Of a stretch of DNA of 64,000 bases, positions 47,107 to 55,978 are shown one piece after another. Origin of the DNA: Carboxylicivirga mesophila (lineage in GTDB: Bacteria > Bacteroidota > Bacteroidia > Bacteroidales > Marinilabiliaceae); the NCBI RefSeq assembly GCF_018271975.1, contig NZ_JAGUCN010000004.1, positions 62,001-126,000 of the forward strand, written 5' to 3'. Position 1 is the first letter of the stretch, and each line of letters opens with the position of its first letter. The position numbers and the translations under genes were made by a program. The notes beneath the pieces are model-generated. The model saw nothing but the letters and a program-made list of their open reading frames with translations, was not told the DNA's origin and did not search any database.

Positions 47107-47622
47107 ATGAGTAATTTCAAGGAAGATTTAATGAAAGTGAAGGCCTTTGTCTTCGATGTAGATGGTGTGTTATCGTCCCAGATGATACCTATGCATCCTT
47201 CGGGTGAACCTATGCGCACAGCCAATATTAAAGATGGTTTTGCCTTGCAACTGGCTGTTAAGCTGGGATATCCGGTGGCTATTATATCCGGTGGCAATAC
47301 GCTAGCGGTGCAAAAAAGGTACGAGGGGCTGGGAGTGAAGCATATTTACCTTGGAATTTCAAAGAAGTTGCCCTGTTTTGAAGAGTGGCTGGAAGAAACA
47401 GGTGTGCATGCCGGTGAGGTGATGTATATGGGGGATGATTTACCTGATTATCCGGTGATGAAACGCGTGGGAGTGCCTGTATGCCCATCAGATGCCGTCG
47501 AAGAAATTAAGTCATTATGCAAATATATATCAGATAAAAAAGGAGGGGAAGGTGCCGTGCGCGATGTGATGGAGCAGGTATTAAGGGCACACGGTAAGTG
47601 GGCTTTGGATTATATTTGGTAA
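47107..47622 (+). CDS. KdsC-like HAD phosphatase
   Basis: 171 residues of the C0-type HAD family. Motif I is FVFDVDGVLSSQ with the two catalytic Asp residues, motif II SGG near 61, motif III Lys within GISKKLP, and motif IV GDDLPDYPVM. It resembles 3-deoxy-D-manno-octulosonate 8-phosphate phosphatase, needed for lipopolysaccharide Kdo synthesis. No kdsA or kdsB is nearby. It is 16 nt upstream of the UbiA-type prenyltransferase and likely cotranscribed. Confidence 0.85.
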   Translation: MSNFKEDLMKVKAFVFDVDGVLSSQMIPMHPSGEPMRTANIKDGFALQLAVKLGYPVAIISGGNTLAVQKRYEGLGVKHIYLGISKKLPCFEEWLEETGVHAGEVMYMGDDLPDYPVMKRVGVPVCPSDAVEEIKSLCKYISDKKGGEGAVRDVMEQVLRAHGKWALDYIW

Positions 47623-47638
47623 CCTAAGCAACCGGACA

Positions 47639-48580
47639 ATGTATATACTAAAACTGATACGCCTTAAAAATCTTTTGATGATTGGCGGAATGCAATATGC
47701 ATTACGCTATGGATTAATTCTGCCTATTCTCGAACAGTTTGATTTGCATCCGGTTTTATCCCATTTTCGATTTGCTTTGGTGGTGCTGGCTACTTTGCTG
47801 CTGGCAGCATCTGGCTATATCATTAACGATTATTTCGACATCCGTATTGACAGGATTAATAAGCCTGATAAGGTGCTGGTGGGTAAGTATATCACCCGCC
47901 GGATGGCCCTTTTTCTACATGTGCTGCTGACCATTAGTGGTATACTAATAGGCTTGTTTATAGCTTACGTATCCCGCAAAGAAATTTATGCCCTCATGTT
48001 TATCAGTACTCCGGTCATACTATGGTATTACAGTACAACATTTAAACGGCATATTGTTATTGGTAACCTGGTAATTTCCTTCTTAACAGGTATTGTTGTG
48101 TTGCTGGTGGTGTCGGTTGAGTTTGCTATGTTGAGTAAAGTGCATGGACAGGCTATAATACGTACCGAGGCTTGCTCAACAGCCTGGTTCTGGACCAGTG
48201 GCTTCGCCATTTTTGCATTTATTAGCAATTTTATTCGTGAGATAATTAAAGATACAGAAGATATAAAAGGCGATAAAGCGGTTGGTTGTAAAACCTTGCC
48301 TATTGCCTTGGGTTTACCGCTGACCAAAGCTTTTGTACTAATCATTGTGGCTTTCTCGTTATTAGCCATGTGGGGTGTTTATTTTTATGTAGATGATTTT
48401 CAGGATATCCCGTATGTATTGCCTTATTTTATAATCGGATTTACATTGCCACACTTCTTATTGGCAGTTAAATGGATAAAGGCCGGTACGCCTGCAGATT
48501 ATCATCAGGTCAGCAACATCAGTAAGTTAATTATTCTGTTGGGAGTACTGTTTATTCTCATGGCTGGTCAGATGTTTTAA
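47639..48580 (+). CDS. UbiA-family prenyltransferase (GGGP synthase-like)
   Basis: 313 residues with about eight membrane segments. The first Asp-rich motif is NDYFDIRIDRINKPDK, which binds the prenyl diphosphate through Mg2+, and the second is DTEDIKGDKAVGCKTLP. In Bacteroidota, proteins of this type are annotated as geranylgeranylglycerol-phosphate geranylgeranyltransferase-like. The true prenyl acceptor is not known. The order KdsC-like, UbiA, Maf recurs in Bacteroidota genomes (from memory). Confidence 0.85.
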   Translation: MYILKLIRLKNLLMIGGMQYALRYGLILPILEQFDLHPVLSHFRFALVVLATLLLAASGYIINDYFDIRIDRINKPDKVLVGKYITRRMALFLHVLLTISGILIGLFIAYVSRKEIYALMFISTPVILWYYSTTFKRHIVIGNLVISFLTGIVVLLVVSVEFAMLSKVHGQAIIRTEACSTAWFWTSGFAIFAFISNFIREIIKDTEDIKGDKAVGCKTLPIALGLPLTKAFVLIIVAFSLLAMWGVYFYVDDFQDIPYVLPYFIIGFTLPHFLLAVKWIKAGTPADYHQVSNISKLIILLGVLFILMAGQMF

Positions 48581-48678
48581 AACACATAGGCTATCTGCGC
48601 AATCCAATTTCATTGGTGCGTAATTGTTTTATATTTGCCTTTTGCATATTGATAACCTTAAAATATAGTTGCTCAGTA

Positions 48679-49251
48679 ATGACTAACTACAAATTGATTT
48701 TGGCTTCACAATCGCCTCGCCGACAAGAGTTGCTTACTCATCTGAATATCCCTTTTGATGTAATGGTTAAAGAGGATGTTGAGGAAACGTATCCGGATGA
48801 TATGCCGGCACATGAAGTACCTCTGTACCTGGCCCGGAAGAAGGCGCAGCCTTACGAGACCGATTGCAAAGCAGACGATATATTGGTGATAACAGCCGAT
48901 ACAATCGTGTGTTGTGATGAGCACATACTGGGTAAACCTGCCGGGAAGAAAGAAGCGGAGGAGATGTTGCAGATGCTGTCGGGGCGTGCGCACGAAGTGA
49001 TAACTGGCGTTGCACTTACCAGCGGCAGCAAGCAATCAGCGTTTACTGTTTCAACCAAGGTGTTTTTTAAAACACTGACGCAACAGGAAATTGACTTTTA
49101 CATCGAACAATACCAGCCTTTTGACAAAGCAGGGGCATATGGTATTCAGGAGTGGATTGGCATGATAGGTATTGAGCGTATCGAAGGTTCTTACTTTAAT
49201 GTGGTGGGACTACCTGTGCAGAAATTATATAGCGAATTACAGAAATTTTAA
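48679..49251 (+). CDS. maf: Maf-family nucleotide pyrophosphatase
   Basis: 190 residues from ATG 48679. An upstream frame to 48613 encodes a hydrophobic, non-conserved extension. It has the Maf signature LASQSPRRQELL, the catalytic Asp block ITADTIVCCDEHILGKP and the C-terminal KAGAYGIQEW. Maf proteins hydrolyse dTTP, UTP or modified nucleotides to monophosphates and affect cell division. It precedes the S46 peptidase by 22 nt. Confidence 0.93.
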   Translation: MTNYKLILASQSPRRQELLTHLNIPFDVMVKEDVEETYPDDMPAHEVPLYLARKKAQPYETDCKADDILVITADTIVCCDEHILGKPAGKKEAEEMLQMLSGRAHEVITGVALTSGSKQSAFTVSTKVFFKTLTQQEIDFYIEQYQPFDKAGAYGIQEWIGMIGIERIEGSYFNVVGLPVQKLYSELQKF

Positions 49252-49273
49252 AAATCCTTATAAAATCAACAGA

Positions 49274-51433
49274 ATGATTAAAAGAATAGTATTGACATTG
49301 GTGGCGGCATTGTTTTTACAAACTTTTGCCAGAGCCGATGAGGGAATGTGGATTCCGATGTTACTGAAGAAATACAACATCGAACAGATGCAGGAGATGG
49401 GCTTTAAGCTGACAGCGGAAGATGTGTACAGTGTTAATCAGGCTTGCCTGAAAGATGCAGTGGTGATTTTTGGCCGTGGCTGCACTGGTGAGCTGATTTC
49501 TGATAAAGGACTAATTGTGACCAACCATCATTGTGGCTATGGTCAGATTCAGTACCATAGCTCTGTTGAGCACGATTACCTGACGAATGGTTTCTGGGCG
49601 ATGTCACCCGAGGAAGAGTTGGTGAACCCCAATCTGACAGTGACTTTCCTGAAACGAATGGAAGATGTAACGGCGCGCGTGCTTGATGGCGTGAAGGATG
49701 ACATGAAAATAGAGGAGCGTAATAAAATCATTGCCCAAAATATCAAGGCGATCAAAGAAGAGGCGATTAAAGATACGCACTACACAGCTGTGTTGAAGCC
49801 TTTCTTTCAGGGTAATCAGTATTTTTTGTTTGTTAATGAGGTGTTCAAAGATGTACGTTTGGTAGGCGCTCCTCCATCGGCTATAGGTAAGTTTGGTGGT
49901 GACACTGATAACTGGATGTGGCCCCGTCATACCGGTGATTTTTCCATGTTCCGTATTTACGCCGACAAGGATAATAAACCGGCAGACTATTCAAAGGATA
50001 ATGTGCCTTACAAGCCAGCCAAGCATTTCCCGGTATCGCTTAAAGGCGTTAATGAAGGGGATTTTACCATGGTATTCGGCTATCCGGGTAGCACCTATCA
50101 GTATGTGCCATCATACCACTTGCAGATGCTGACCGAAACAGTGAATCCAAAATTAATTGACGTGCGTACCGAGAAGCTGGCTATTATGAATCGCTTTCAG
50201 GAAGCTGATCCGGCAGTTCGTATTAAATACGCAGCTAAAAATGCCCGTATCTCCAATAGCTGGAAACGATGGATTGGTGAAAACAGGGGGCTGGAAATTC
50301 TGGATGCCATCAACAAAAAACAAGCTTATGAAGAAGGATTTACAGCATGGGCTAAGGCTGAGGCACCGGAATATGCTGAGTTGTTGAGCAACTATGAGAA
50401 AGTTTATAAAGCGTACACAAACTATAATCTTACCTACGGTTACTATCGTGAAATGATACCGTCGAATGGTATTGAGATTGCTAATCTGGCTGGTAAGATG
50501 GAGGCTCTGGTGGCCCTTTATAAAGCCGAAGAACTAGATGCTGAAGCTGCACAGAAGCTTAAGGACGGGTTGGTGAAAAGCGTCAAATTATTCTTTAAAG
50601 ATTACTATCAGCCGCTTGATAAGGAAGTTTCGGCTAAGCTGTTAAGTATGTATGCCGAAAATATTGATGCCGCCTTTCAGCCTGATGTGTATAATTTGAT
50701 CAATGGCAAATTTAAGGGCGATGTTAATAAATATGTCGACTATCTGTTTGCTAAATCAGTGTTTGATGAGGAAGCCAAAGTAATCGACTTTATCAATGCT
50801 TTCTCAGTTAAGTCCTTTAAAGTATTAGAGAAGGACCCTGCTTATTTGCTCAATAAGAGCTTTGCTAATGTATATAGCAATAAAGTGTATCCGCAGCTGA
50901 AAAAGTACCGCAGTGAGCTGGCCGATCTGGATAAGGCCTACATGGCTGCTCAAATGAAGTACGAGTCGGATAGGGTATTCTATCCTGATGCCAACTTCAC
51001 TTTGCGTGTGTCATATGGTCAGGTGAAGGGGTACACGGCACGCGATGCTGTTTACTATAAGCACTATACAACTCTTGAAGGGATTATGGAAAAGGATAAT
51101 CCGGATATTTATGATTATCGCGTACCGGCCAGGTTGAAAGAGCTTTATAAGAATAAAGACTATGGTCGTTATGAAGTGGACGGAACAGTGCCGGTTTGTT
51201 TTGTTGCTACTAACCACACAACAGGAGGTAACTCTGGTAGCCCGGTATTGAACGCCGAAGGCCATCTGATTGGTATTAACTTCGACCGTGCCTGGGAAGG
51301 GGTGATGAGTGATTTGATGTTCAACCCAGAGCAGTGTCGTAACATATCGCTCGACATGCGTTACGTGCTGTTTATTGTTGATAAAATGGCTGGTGCTGGT
51401 TACCTGCTCGATGAGATGACTATTATTGAGTAA
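49274..51433 (+). CDS. S46-family dipeptidyl-peptidase, DPP11 type
   Basis: 719 residues from ATG 49274, where a signal peptide begins (LVAALFLQTFARADEG). Catalytic His85 lies in TNHHCGYGQIQ, and the Ser654 nucleophile in TGGNSGSPVLNAEGHLIG. The residue 18 places after the Ser is Arg672 (NFDRAWEG). In Porphyromonas S46 enzymes an Arg here marks Asp/Glu-specific DPP11, whereas DPP7 has Gly. It is a periplasmic exopeptidase that releases dipeptides for amino-acid catabolism. It ends at a clear terminator. Confidence 0.9.
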   Translation: MIKRIVLTLVAALFLQTFARADEGMWIPMLLKKYNIEQMQEMGFKLTAEDVYSVNQACLKDAVVIFGRGCTGELISDKGLIVTNHHCGYGQIQYHSSVEHDYLTNGFWAMSPEEELVNPNLTVTFLKRMEDVTARVLDGVKDDMKIEERNKIIAQNIKAIKEEAIKDTHYTAVLKPFFQGNQYFLFVNEVFKDVRLVGAPPSAIGKFGGDTDNWMWPRHTGDFSMFRIYADKDNKPADYSKDNVPYKPAKHFPVSLKGVNEGDFTMVFGYPGSTYQYVPSYHLQMLTETVNPKLIDVRTEKLAIMNRFQEADPAVRIKYAAKNARISNSWKRWIGENRGLEILDAINKKQAYEEGFTAWAKAEAPEYAELLSNYEKVYKAYTNYNLTYGYYREMIPSNGIEIANLAGKMEALVALYKAEELDAEAAQKLKDGLVKSVKLFFKDYYQPLDKEVSAKLLSMYAENIDAAFQPDVYNLINGKFKGDVNKYVDYLFAKSVFDEEAKVIDFINAFSVKSFKVLEKDPAYLLNKSFANVYSNKVYPQLKKYRSELADLDKAYMAAQMKYESDRVFYPDANFTLRVSYGQVKGYTARDAVYYKHYTTLEGIMEKDNPDIYDYRVPARLKELYKNKDYGRYEVDGTVPVCFVATNHTTGGNSGSPVLNAEGHLIGINFDRAWEGVMSDLMFNPEQCRNISLDMRYVLFIVDKMAGAGYLLDEMTIIE

Positions 51434-51457
51434 TTATTACTCATGCAAGCATATTTC

Positions 51458-51484
51458 AAAGGCCATCCCATCGGGGTGGCCTTT
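51458..51484. terminator. Bidirectional terminator between the peptidase and dnaE
   Basis: Stem AAAGGCCATCCC / GGGGTGGCCTTT (one G-T pair) with a 3-nt loop, in the gap between convergent genes. Confidence 0.8.
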
Positions 51485-51511
51485 GCTTTTGGGATGATAT
51501 GGTCTGCTCTG

Positions 51512-54487
51512 TCAAATACTAATCGTTTCAGCTGACTTTCGTAAGCGGGTATTCTCTTCCAGCGTCTGGTTATTTAAACGATACATTTGGCTTACTTCAA
51601 TGCTTATAAAGCCATACTCTTCCACTACTTTGCCACGTATAAGGTAACAGCCTGGCCCTCTGAAGGGGTAGCGTTTAAATGAATGGGCAAAATGTACCGT
51701 GTCCAGCCAGTATCCATCAATATCCAAAAAAGTGCCAAATGACATATGCTCACCATTGCTGGTGCGTGTGGGTTTGCGAGTTATCAGGTAGCCCACTATA
51801 ACTACTGTTTGATTAATGAAATGGGGCAGGTTGGCCGATTTTAGCTGGCTGGGCAACTGCTTTTCTAGGAGCTTAAAGGGCGAAGTCAACGGAAAACCCA
51901 GTAATTCCAGTTCGTCAAAGGCATTTTCGAGCTCGTGCTCCCATAAAAGGGGCAACTCAAATTCTCTCACTACTGTTTGAAAAAGGGTAGGCTCGGGTTT
52001 GGTCGCTTTTGTGTGGCCTAGCAGGTAGTGAGCATCCCATAGGAGTTCTTTTTTTGTTTTGCCGGTAAATCGGAAGGCATCAATGCGGATAAGTATCAAA
52101 AGCTGTTCCAGCGATATGGGTACGCGTGTTACAAAATCGGCCAGGCTTGAGAACTCACCAAACAAACCACGCTCGTTGAGCAATAGTTCTACTGATTTTC
52201 GTTCGAGGCCATGGAGCATGAAGAACCCCAGGAACAATCGTTTCCCACTAATGATACAAGGCCAGTCGCTCCGGTTAACACAGGGCGTTTCAATAATAGC
52301 ACCATGCATGCGGGCTTCGTGCAGGTAAAGCTCAGGGCGATAAAAACCACCACCGTTATTTAAAGTAGCAACCATATATTCGCGCGGGTAATAAGCCTTA
52401 AGGAACAGAGCCTGATAACTCTCAACGGCATAGCTGGCCGAATGCCCTTTGGCAAAGGCGTAGTTGGCAAAGCTCTCAATTTGTCGCCATATATCGGCAA
52501 TGGTTTGCCTGGCATAGCCTTTCTGTTGGCAGTTGCTGAAAAACTTATCGCGCACCTTCCAGAATTCGTTGCGCTGCCTGAATTTCCACGACATACCACG
52601 GCGCAACACATCAGCTTCGTCCAGCGACAGACCGGCAAAGTAGTGTGCTACCTTAATCACATCTTCCTGGTAAACCATCACACCGTAGGTTTCTTCCAGC
52701 AGGTTGTATAGTTCAGGCAGTTCCTCCCGTGCTTTTTCACGTCGTCCCTCATCCTGAAAGCGCAGAATGTATTCACGCATCATTCCGCTTTTGGCTACAC
52801 CCGGGCGAATGATAGAGCTGGCAGCTACCAGGCGCAGGTAGTCATCGGCCTTCAATTTGGTAAGCAGCATGCGCATGGCCGGCGATTCGACATAGAAACA
52901 GCCAATGGCTTTACCCACCTTCAGTAGTTCTTTAATATGCTCATCATTTTTAAGCCTGGGGATATCATCAATATCAATGTCCTTACCGGCATTCTCGTGG
53001 ATGATTTCCAGCGTGTCTTTAATCTTGCTTAAGCCCCTTTGACTCAGAATATCGAATTTGTGAAGACCAACATCCTCAGCAATGTACATGTCAAACTGGG
53101 TGGAGGGGAAGCCTTTGGGCAGCAGTTCGGTGGACGAGTAGCAGCTCATGGGCTCTTCGGAGATGATGATACCGCTGGAGTGGATGCTGCAGTGGCTGGG
53201 AAAACCATCGATGAACTGGCTGTACTTAATTACCCACTCGCCATACTTACTTTCGGTGGCTGACGATGGGTTTTTCTGTAAGGCTACTATCTCGTCGTCG
53301 GGCAGTCCGAACACCTTGGCTATCTCCCTGATAGCCGATTTGTATTTGAAGGTAACGTAGTTGCCCAACAGGGCCACGTGCTCATAGCCATAGGTCTCAA
53401 AAATATACCGGGTCACATCGTCGCGGTCGGTCCATGAAAAGTCAATGTCAAAATCGGGCGGCGACTGCCTGAAGGGGTTGATAAAGCGCTCGAAATATAA
53501 ATCCAGCTCAATGGGGTCTACATTGGTGATTCGCAGCAGGTAGGCCACTAAGCTGTTGGCACCGCTTCCCCGGCCAATGTGATAAAAATTCTGACTGCGG
53601 GCATAGTCCACAATGTCGAGCGTCACCAAAAAATAGGCGCAGAATCCCAGGTTGCGTATCACCTCCAGCTCTTTGTACATACGCTTGACAACCTCCTCGT
53701 TTTTATCCGGAAAGCGATAAGTAAGCCCTTCTTCGCAACGCTTCTTCAGTAGCTCAAAATCTGCTTCTTTGCTGCTGGTGAAAATCTGCTTGTTTTTGTT
53801 GGTGCCAAAGCTAAAGTCGATGCTGCACGAGTCCAGCAACTTTTTTGTGTTTTCAATAATCTGCGGATAGGTAGTAAAAAGTTGTAGCAGTTTGTCTTTG
53901 GGCAGGATGGTGTCTGCCTCACTGGCCTGCTCGCTTTTAGGTAGTTTGCTCAGCAAGGTGTTGTTGTCGATGGCTCGCAGCAAACGGTGCGCATTGTAAT
54001 CGTGTTTGTTGCGAAATGTGCAGGTGTGTTTAAGCACCAGTTTATCCAGACGATTTCTCCAGGGAGAGAAGGGAAGCTGTTTCAGCTCTTCCGGCGAAAT
54101 GCCAATGAACTCATTGTCGCGCAGCTCGTCGTCGTCATGGGTAAAGGGATAGATGATATAGACATTATCAAAAGATGGCGCCAGCGGGTCAAAACTGACC
54201 TTCTCGTGTAGATGAGGCGTCAGGTATTCGTTAATTTCTCTAAAGCCTGCATTGTTTTTTGCCAGAGCTATGTATTGCTGCTGCGTGCCGTTTCGAAAGT
54301 CCACACCCACCACCGGGCGGATGTTGTGCTGAGCCGCCAGGCGCACAAAATCAATGCTCGCTGCTGTATTGTTGATATCAGTGAGGGCAAAGGTGGTGTA
54401 CCCGTGATGTGTCAGCACCTTAATCAAATCCTCGGTGGAGATGGTACCGTATTTAAAACTGTAGTATGAATGGCAATTAGTTAGCAT
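51512..54487 (-). CDS. Error-prone-type DNA polymerase III alpha subunit (DnaE2-like)
   Basis: 991 residues, shorter than replicative DnaE (about 1150 or more). An N-terminal PHP domain begins TNCHSYYSFKYGTISTEDL. The polymerase palm has HIGRGSGANSLVAYLLR and the catalytic Asp motif PPDFDIDFSWTDRDD. A fingers domain, a HhH region and a C-terminal OB fold (VVIVGYLITRKP) follow. It is in one operon with dinB and next to a LexA-like gene, the organisation of SOS mutasomes. The polymerase is inferred to extend past lesions with DinB. Confidence 0.88.
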   Translation of the reverse strand: MLTNCHSYYSFKYGTISTEDLIKVLTHHGYTTFALTDINNTAASIDFVRLAAQHNIRPVVGVDFRNGTQQQYIALAKNNAGFREINEYLTPHLHEKVSFDPLAPSFDNVYIIYPFTHDDDELRDNEFIGISPEELKQLPFSPWRNRLDKLVLKHTCTFRNKHDYNAHRLLRAIDNNTLLSKLPKSEQASEADTILPKDKLLQLFTTYPQIIENTKKLLDSCSIDFSFGTNKNKQIFTSSKEADFELLKKRCEEGLTYRFPDKNEEVVKRMYKELEVIRNLGFCAYFLVTLDIVDYARSQNFYHIGRGSGANSLVAYLLRITNVDPIELDLYFERFINPFRQSPPDFDIDFSWTDRDDVTRYIFETYGYEHVALLGNYVTFKYKSAIREIAKVFGLPDDEIVALQKNPSSATESKYGEWVIKYSQFIDGFPSHCSIHSSGIIISEEPMSCYSSTELLPKGFPSTQFDMYIAEDVGLHKFDILSQRGLSKIKDTLEIIHENAGKDIDIDDIPRLKNDEHIKELLKVGKAIGCFYVESPAMRMLLTKLKADDYLRLVAASSIIRPGVAKSGMMREYILRFQDEGRREKAREELPELYNLLEETYGVMVYQEDVIKVAHYFAGLSLDEADVLRRGMSWKFRQRNEFWKVRDKFFSNCQQKGYARQTIADIWRQIESFANYAFAKGHSASYAVESYQALFLKAYYPREYMVATLNNGGGFYRPELYLHEARMHGAIIETPCVNRSDWPCIISGKRLFLGFFMLHGLERKSVELLLNERGLFGEFSSLADFVTRVPISLEQLLILIRIDAFRFTGKTKKELLWDAHYLLGHTKATKPEPTLFQTVVREFELPLLWEHELENAFDELELLGFPLTSPFKLLEKQLPSQLKSANLPHFINQTVVIVGYLITRKPTRTSNGEHMSFGTFLDIDGYWLDTVHFAHSFKRYPFRGPGCYLIRGKVVEEYGFISIEVSQMYRLNNQTLEENTRLRKSAETISI

Positions 54488-54509
54488 GTATTTAGTTTGT
54501 AGTTGTATT

Positions 54510-54551
54510 GTCAGTAGTCAGTAGTCAGTAGTCAGTAGTCAGTAGTCGGTG
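54510..54551. repeat. 7-bp tandem repeat GTCAGTA in the dinB-dnaE gap
   Basis: Five perfect GTCAGTA units (54510-54544) and one degenerate unit. The array ends 22 nt upstream of the dnaE start codon. The adjacent 54552-54620 is also low-complexity, with repeated TGCACTGTGC-like words that run into the 3' end of dinB. Confidence 0.9.
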
Positions 54552-54566
54552 CATGGTGCGTTGTGC

Positions 54567-55835
54567 TTAGTGCTCCGGACTTGTATGCATCGCACTCTGC
54601 ATTGTGCACTGTGCACCGATTGAGGGCTTCGGACTAATAATTGCACCATCCATCTGTCCGTTAAATGGGTTCATCTGTTTTACATGGCGTGCCCGCATGC
54701 CCTGAGCGCGTTTGACGGCATCTTCGCCGTAACGTCCACGCAGTTTGTCCATGGCCTGGTAGAGCTTAATCATCTTAAACGAGTCCTCAAACAAGCGTAT
54801 CTGGTAGCTGCCACCAACCAGGTTGCTAAAGCGCACGCCAATCAGGCGAACCAGTACCCGGCGATTGTATACTTTCTCAAACAGGTCTTTCACCGTTTCA
54901 ATAAGTGTATGATCCAGAGATGTGTAAGGGATGTGCTTTTGTTTGGTATGTGTTTGAAAATCGGAGTAGCGCACCTTTACCGAAACACACGAGGTGAGTT
55001 TATTACTGTTGCGCAGCTGATAGGCCAGACTCTCGGCCATGCCCACCAGTATGCTTTTGAGTGTATACACGTCGGTGGTGTCCTGCTCAAAGGTACGTTC
55101 GGTAGAAATGGATTTACGCTCACTCCACGCTACTACCGGCGTGTTGTCAATGCCCTGTGCCTTTTTCCAGATGGCAATGCCGTTTTTGCCCAGTACGCGT
55201 TCCAGCAGTTCGGGTGGCATCTCCTGCACCGTGCGTACCCGCTCAATGCCCATGCGTCGTAGCAGATGATAGGTTTTGTTGCCCACCATGGGTATTTTCT
55301 TGATGGATAGAGGAGCCAGAAAGGGTTTTTCGTAGCCCGTTTCTATCTGAATGTGGTTATTGGGCTTAGCCTCACCGGTCCCCACTTTGGCTACGGTTTT
55401 GCTGGTAGATAGTCCAAATGAAATGGGGAGCTTAGTCTCGTGAATGATTTCTTCGCGTAGTTCTTTTGCCCATAGATAGGTGGTTTTGATGTAGCGATCC
55501 ATGCCGGTTACATCAATGTAAAACTCATCAATGGATGATTTCTCAAAAAGGGGAGAACGCTCCCTGATGATGTCGGTGATGGTATTGGAATATTCGCTGT
55601 AGGCCTGACTGTTGCCCCTTATGACTTTGGCATGTGGGCACAGCTGCCGGGCCATACGCATAGGCATGGCCGAGTGTATGCCGTAAGCGCGGGCCTCGTA
55701 GCTACAGGCAGCTACCACACCTCTGTCTGATGTTCCGCCAATCAGCACAGGAACGCCTATCAACTCCTTATTTATCAAACGCTCGCACGACACAAAAAAA
55801 GTGTCTAGATCCAGATGCAAAATTGATTTATTCAT
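54567..55835 (-). CDS. dinB: Y-family DNA polymerase IV
   Basis: 422 residues. The Y-family palm motifs HLDLDTFFVSCE and SIDEFYIDVTGMD hold the three carboxylates. SFGLSTSKTVAKVGTGEAKPN is the thumb-proximal block, and a little-finger domain (about 240-350) follows. It performs translesion synthesis. The last 16 or so residues (after ISPKPSIG) are encoded in low-complexity repeat DNA and probably do not match the ancestral C-terminus. It shares an operon with dnaE and diverges from the LexA-like gene. Confidence 0.93.
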   Translation of the reverse strand: MNKSILHLDLDTFFVSCERLINKELIGVPVLIGGTSDRGVVAACSYEARAYGIHSAMPMRMARQLCPHAKVIRGNSQAYSEYSNTITDIIRERSPLFEKSSIDEFYIDVTGMDRYIKTTYLWAKELREEIIHETKLPISFGLSTSKTVAKVGTGEAKPNNHIQIETGYEKPFLAPLSIKKIPMVGNKTYHLLRRMGIERVRTVQEMPPELLERVLGKNGIAIWKKAQGIDNTPVVAWSERKSISTERTFEQDTTDVYTLKSILVGMAESLAYQLRNSNKLTSCVSVKVRYSDFQTHTKQKHIPYTSLDHTLIETVKDLFEKVYNRRVLVRLIGVRFSNLVGGSYQIRLFEDSFKMIKLYQAMDKLRGRYGEDAVKRAQGMRARHVKQMNPFNGQMDGAIISPKPSIGAQCTMQSAMHTSPEH

Positions 55836-55863
55836 TTAATTGTCGATTAAATCGTCATTTATC

Positions 55864-55880
55864 TGACTATAATATAGTCA
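55864..55880. promoter_or_regulatory. Candidate SOS operator
   Basis: A perfect 17-bp palindrome, TGACTATAATATAGTCA, in the divergent region between dinB and the LexA-like gene. It lies 7 bp upstream of the -7 box at 55888-55895, so a bound repressor would block RNA polymerase. Confidence 0.55.
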
Positions 55881-55887
55881 TGTTTCG

Positions 55888-55895
55888 TATATTTG
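55888..55895 (+). promoter_or_regulatory. -7 box of the LexA-like gene
   Basis: TATATTTG matches TAnnTTTG about 84 nt upstream of the start codon. No clear TTG occurs 19 nt upstream, since that position is occupied by the palindrome. Confidence 0.5.
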
Positions 55896-55978
55896 TAAAT
55901 CATTCTAGCCTTCAAAATGAGGGTGAGAATGGCAAGCTATTGATAATCACGGTTAAAAAATTTCAATACGGATGGTCT

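Noticed and set aside
48706-49058. Several antisense ORFs inside maf
   Set aside because: They are shadows of a gene with clear Maf motifs on the plus strand.
52059-53360. Plus-strand ORFs inside dnaE
   Set aside because: They overlap the polymerase catalytic core and show no independent protein features.
54508-54551. CRISPR array
   Set aside because: Units are only 7 bp, contiguous and without spacers; no cas genes are present.
55864-55880. Classical LexA box
   Set aside because: The palindrome does not match the E. coli or Bacillus consensus. It is kept only as a candidate operator of the S24-type repressor.
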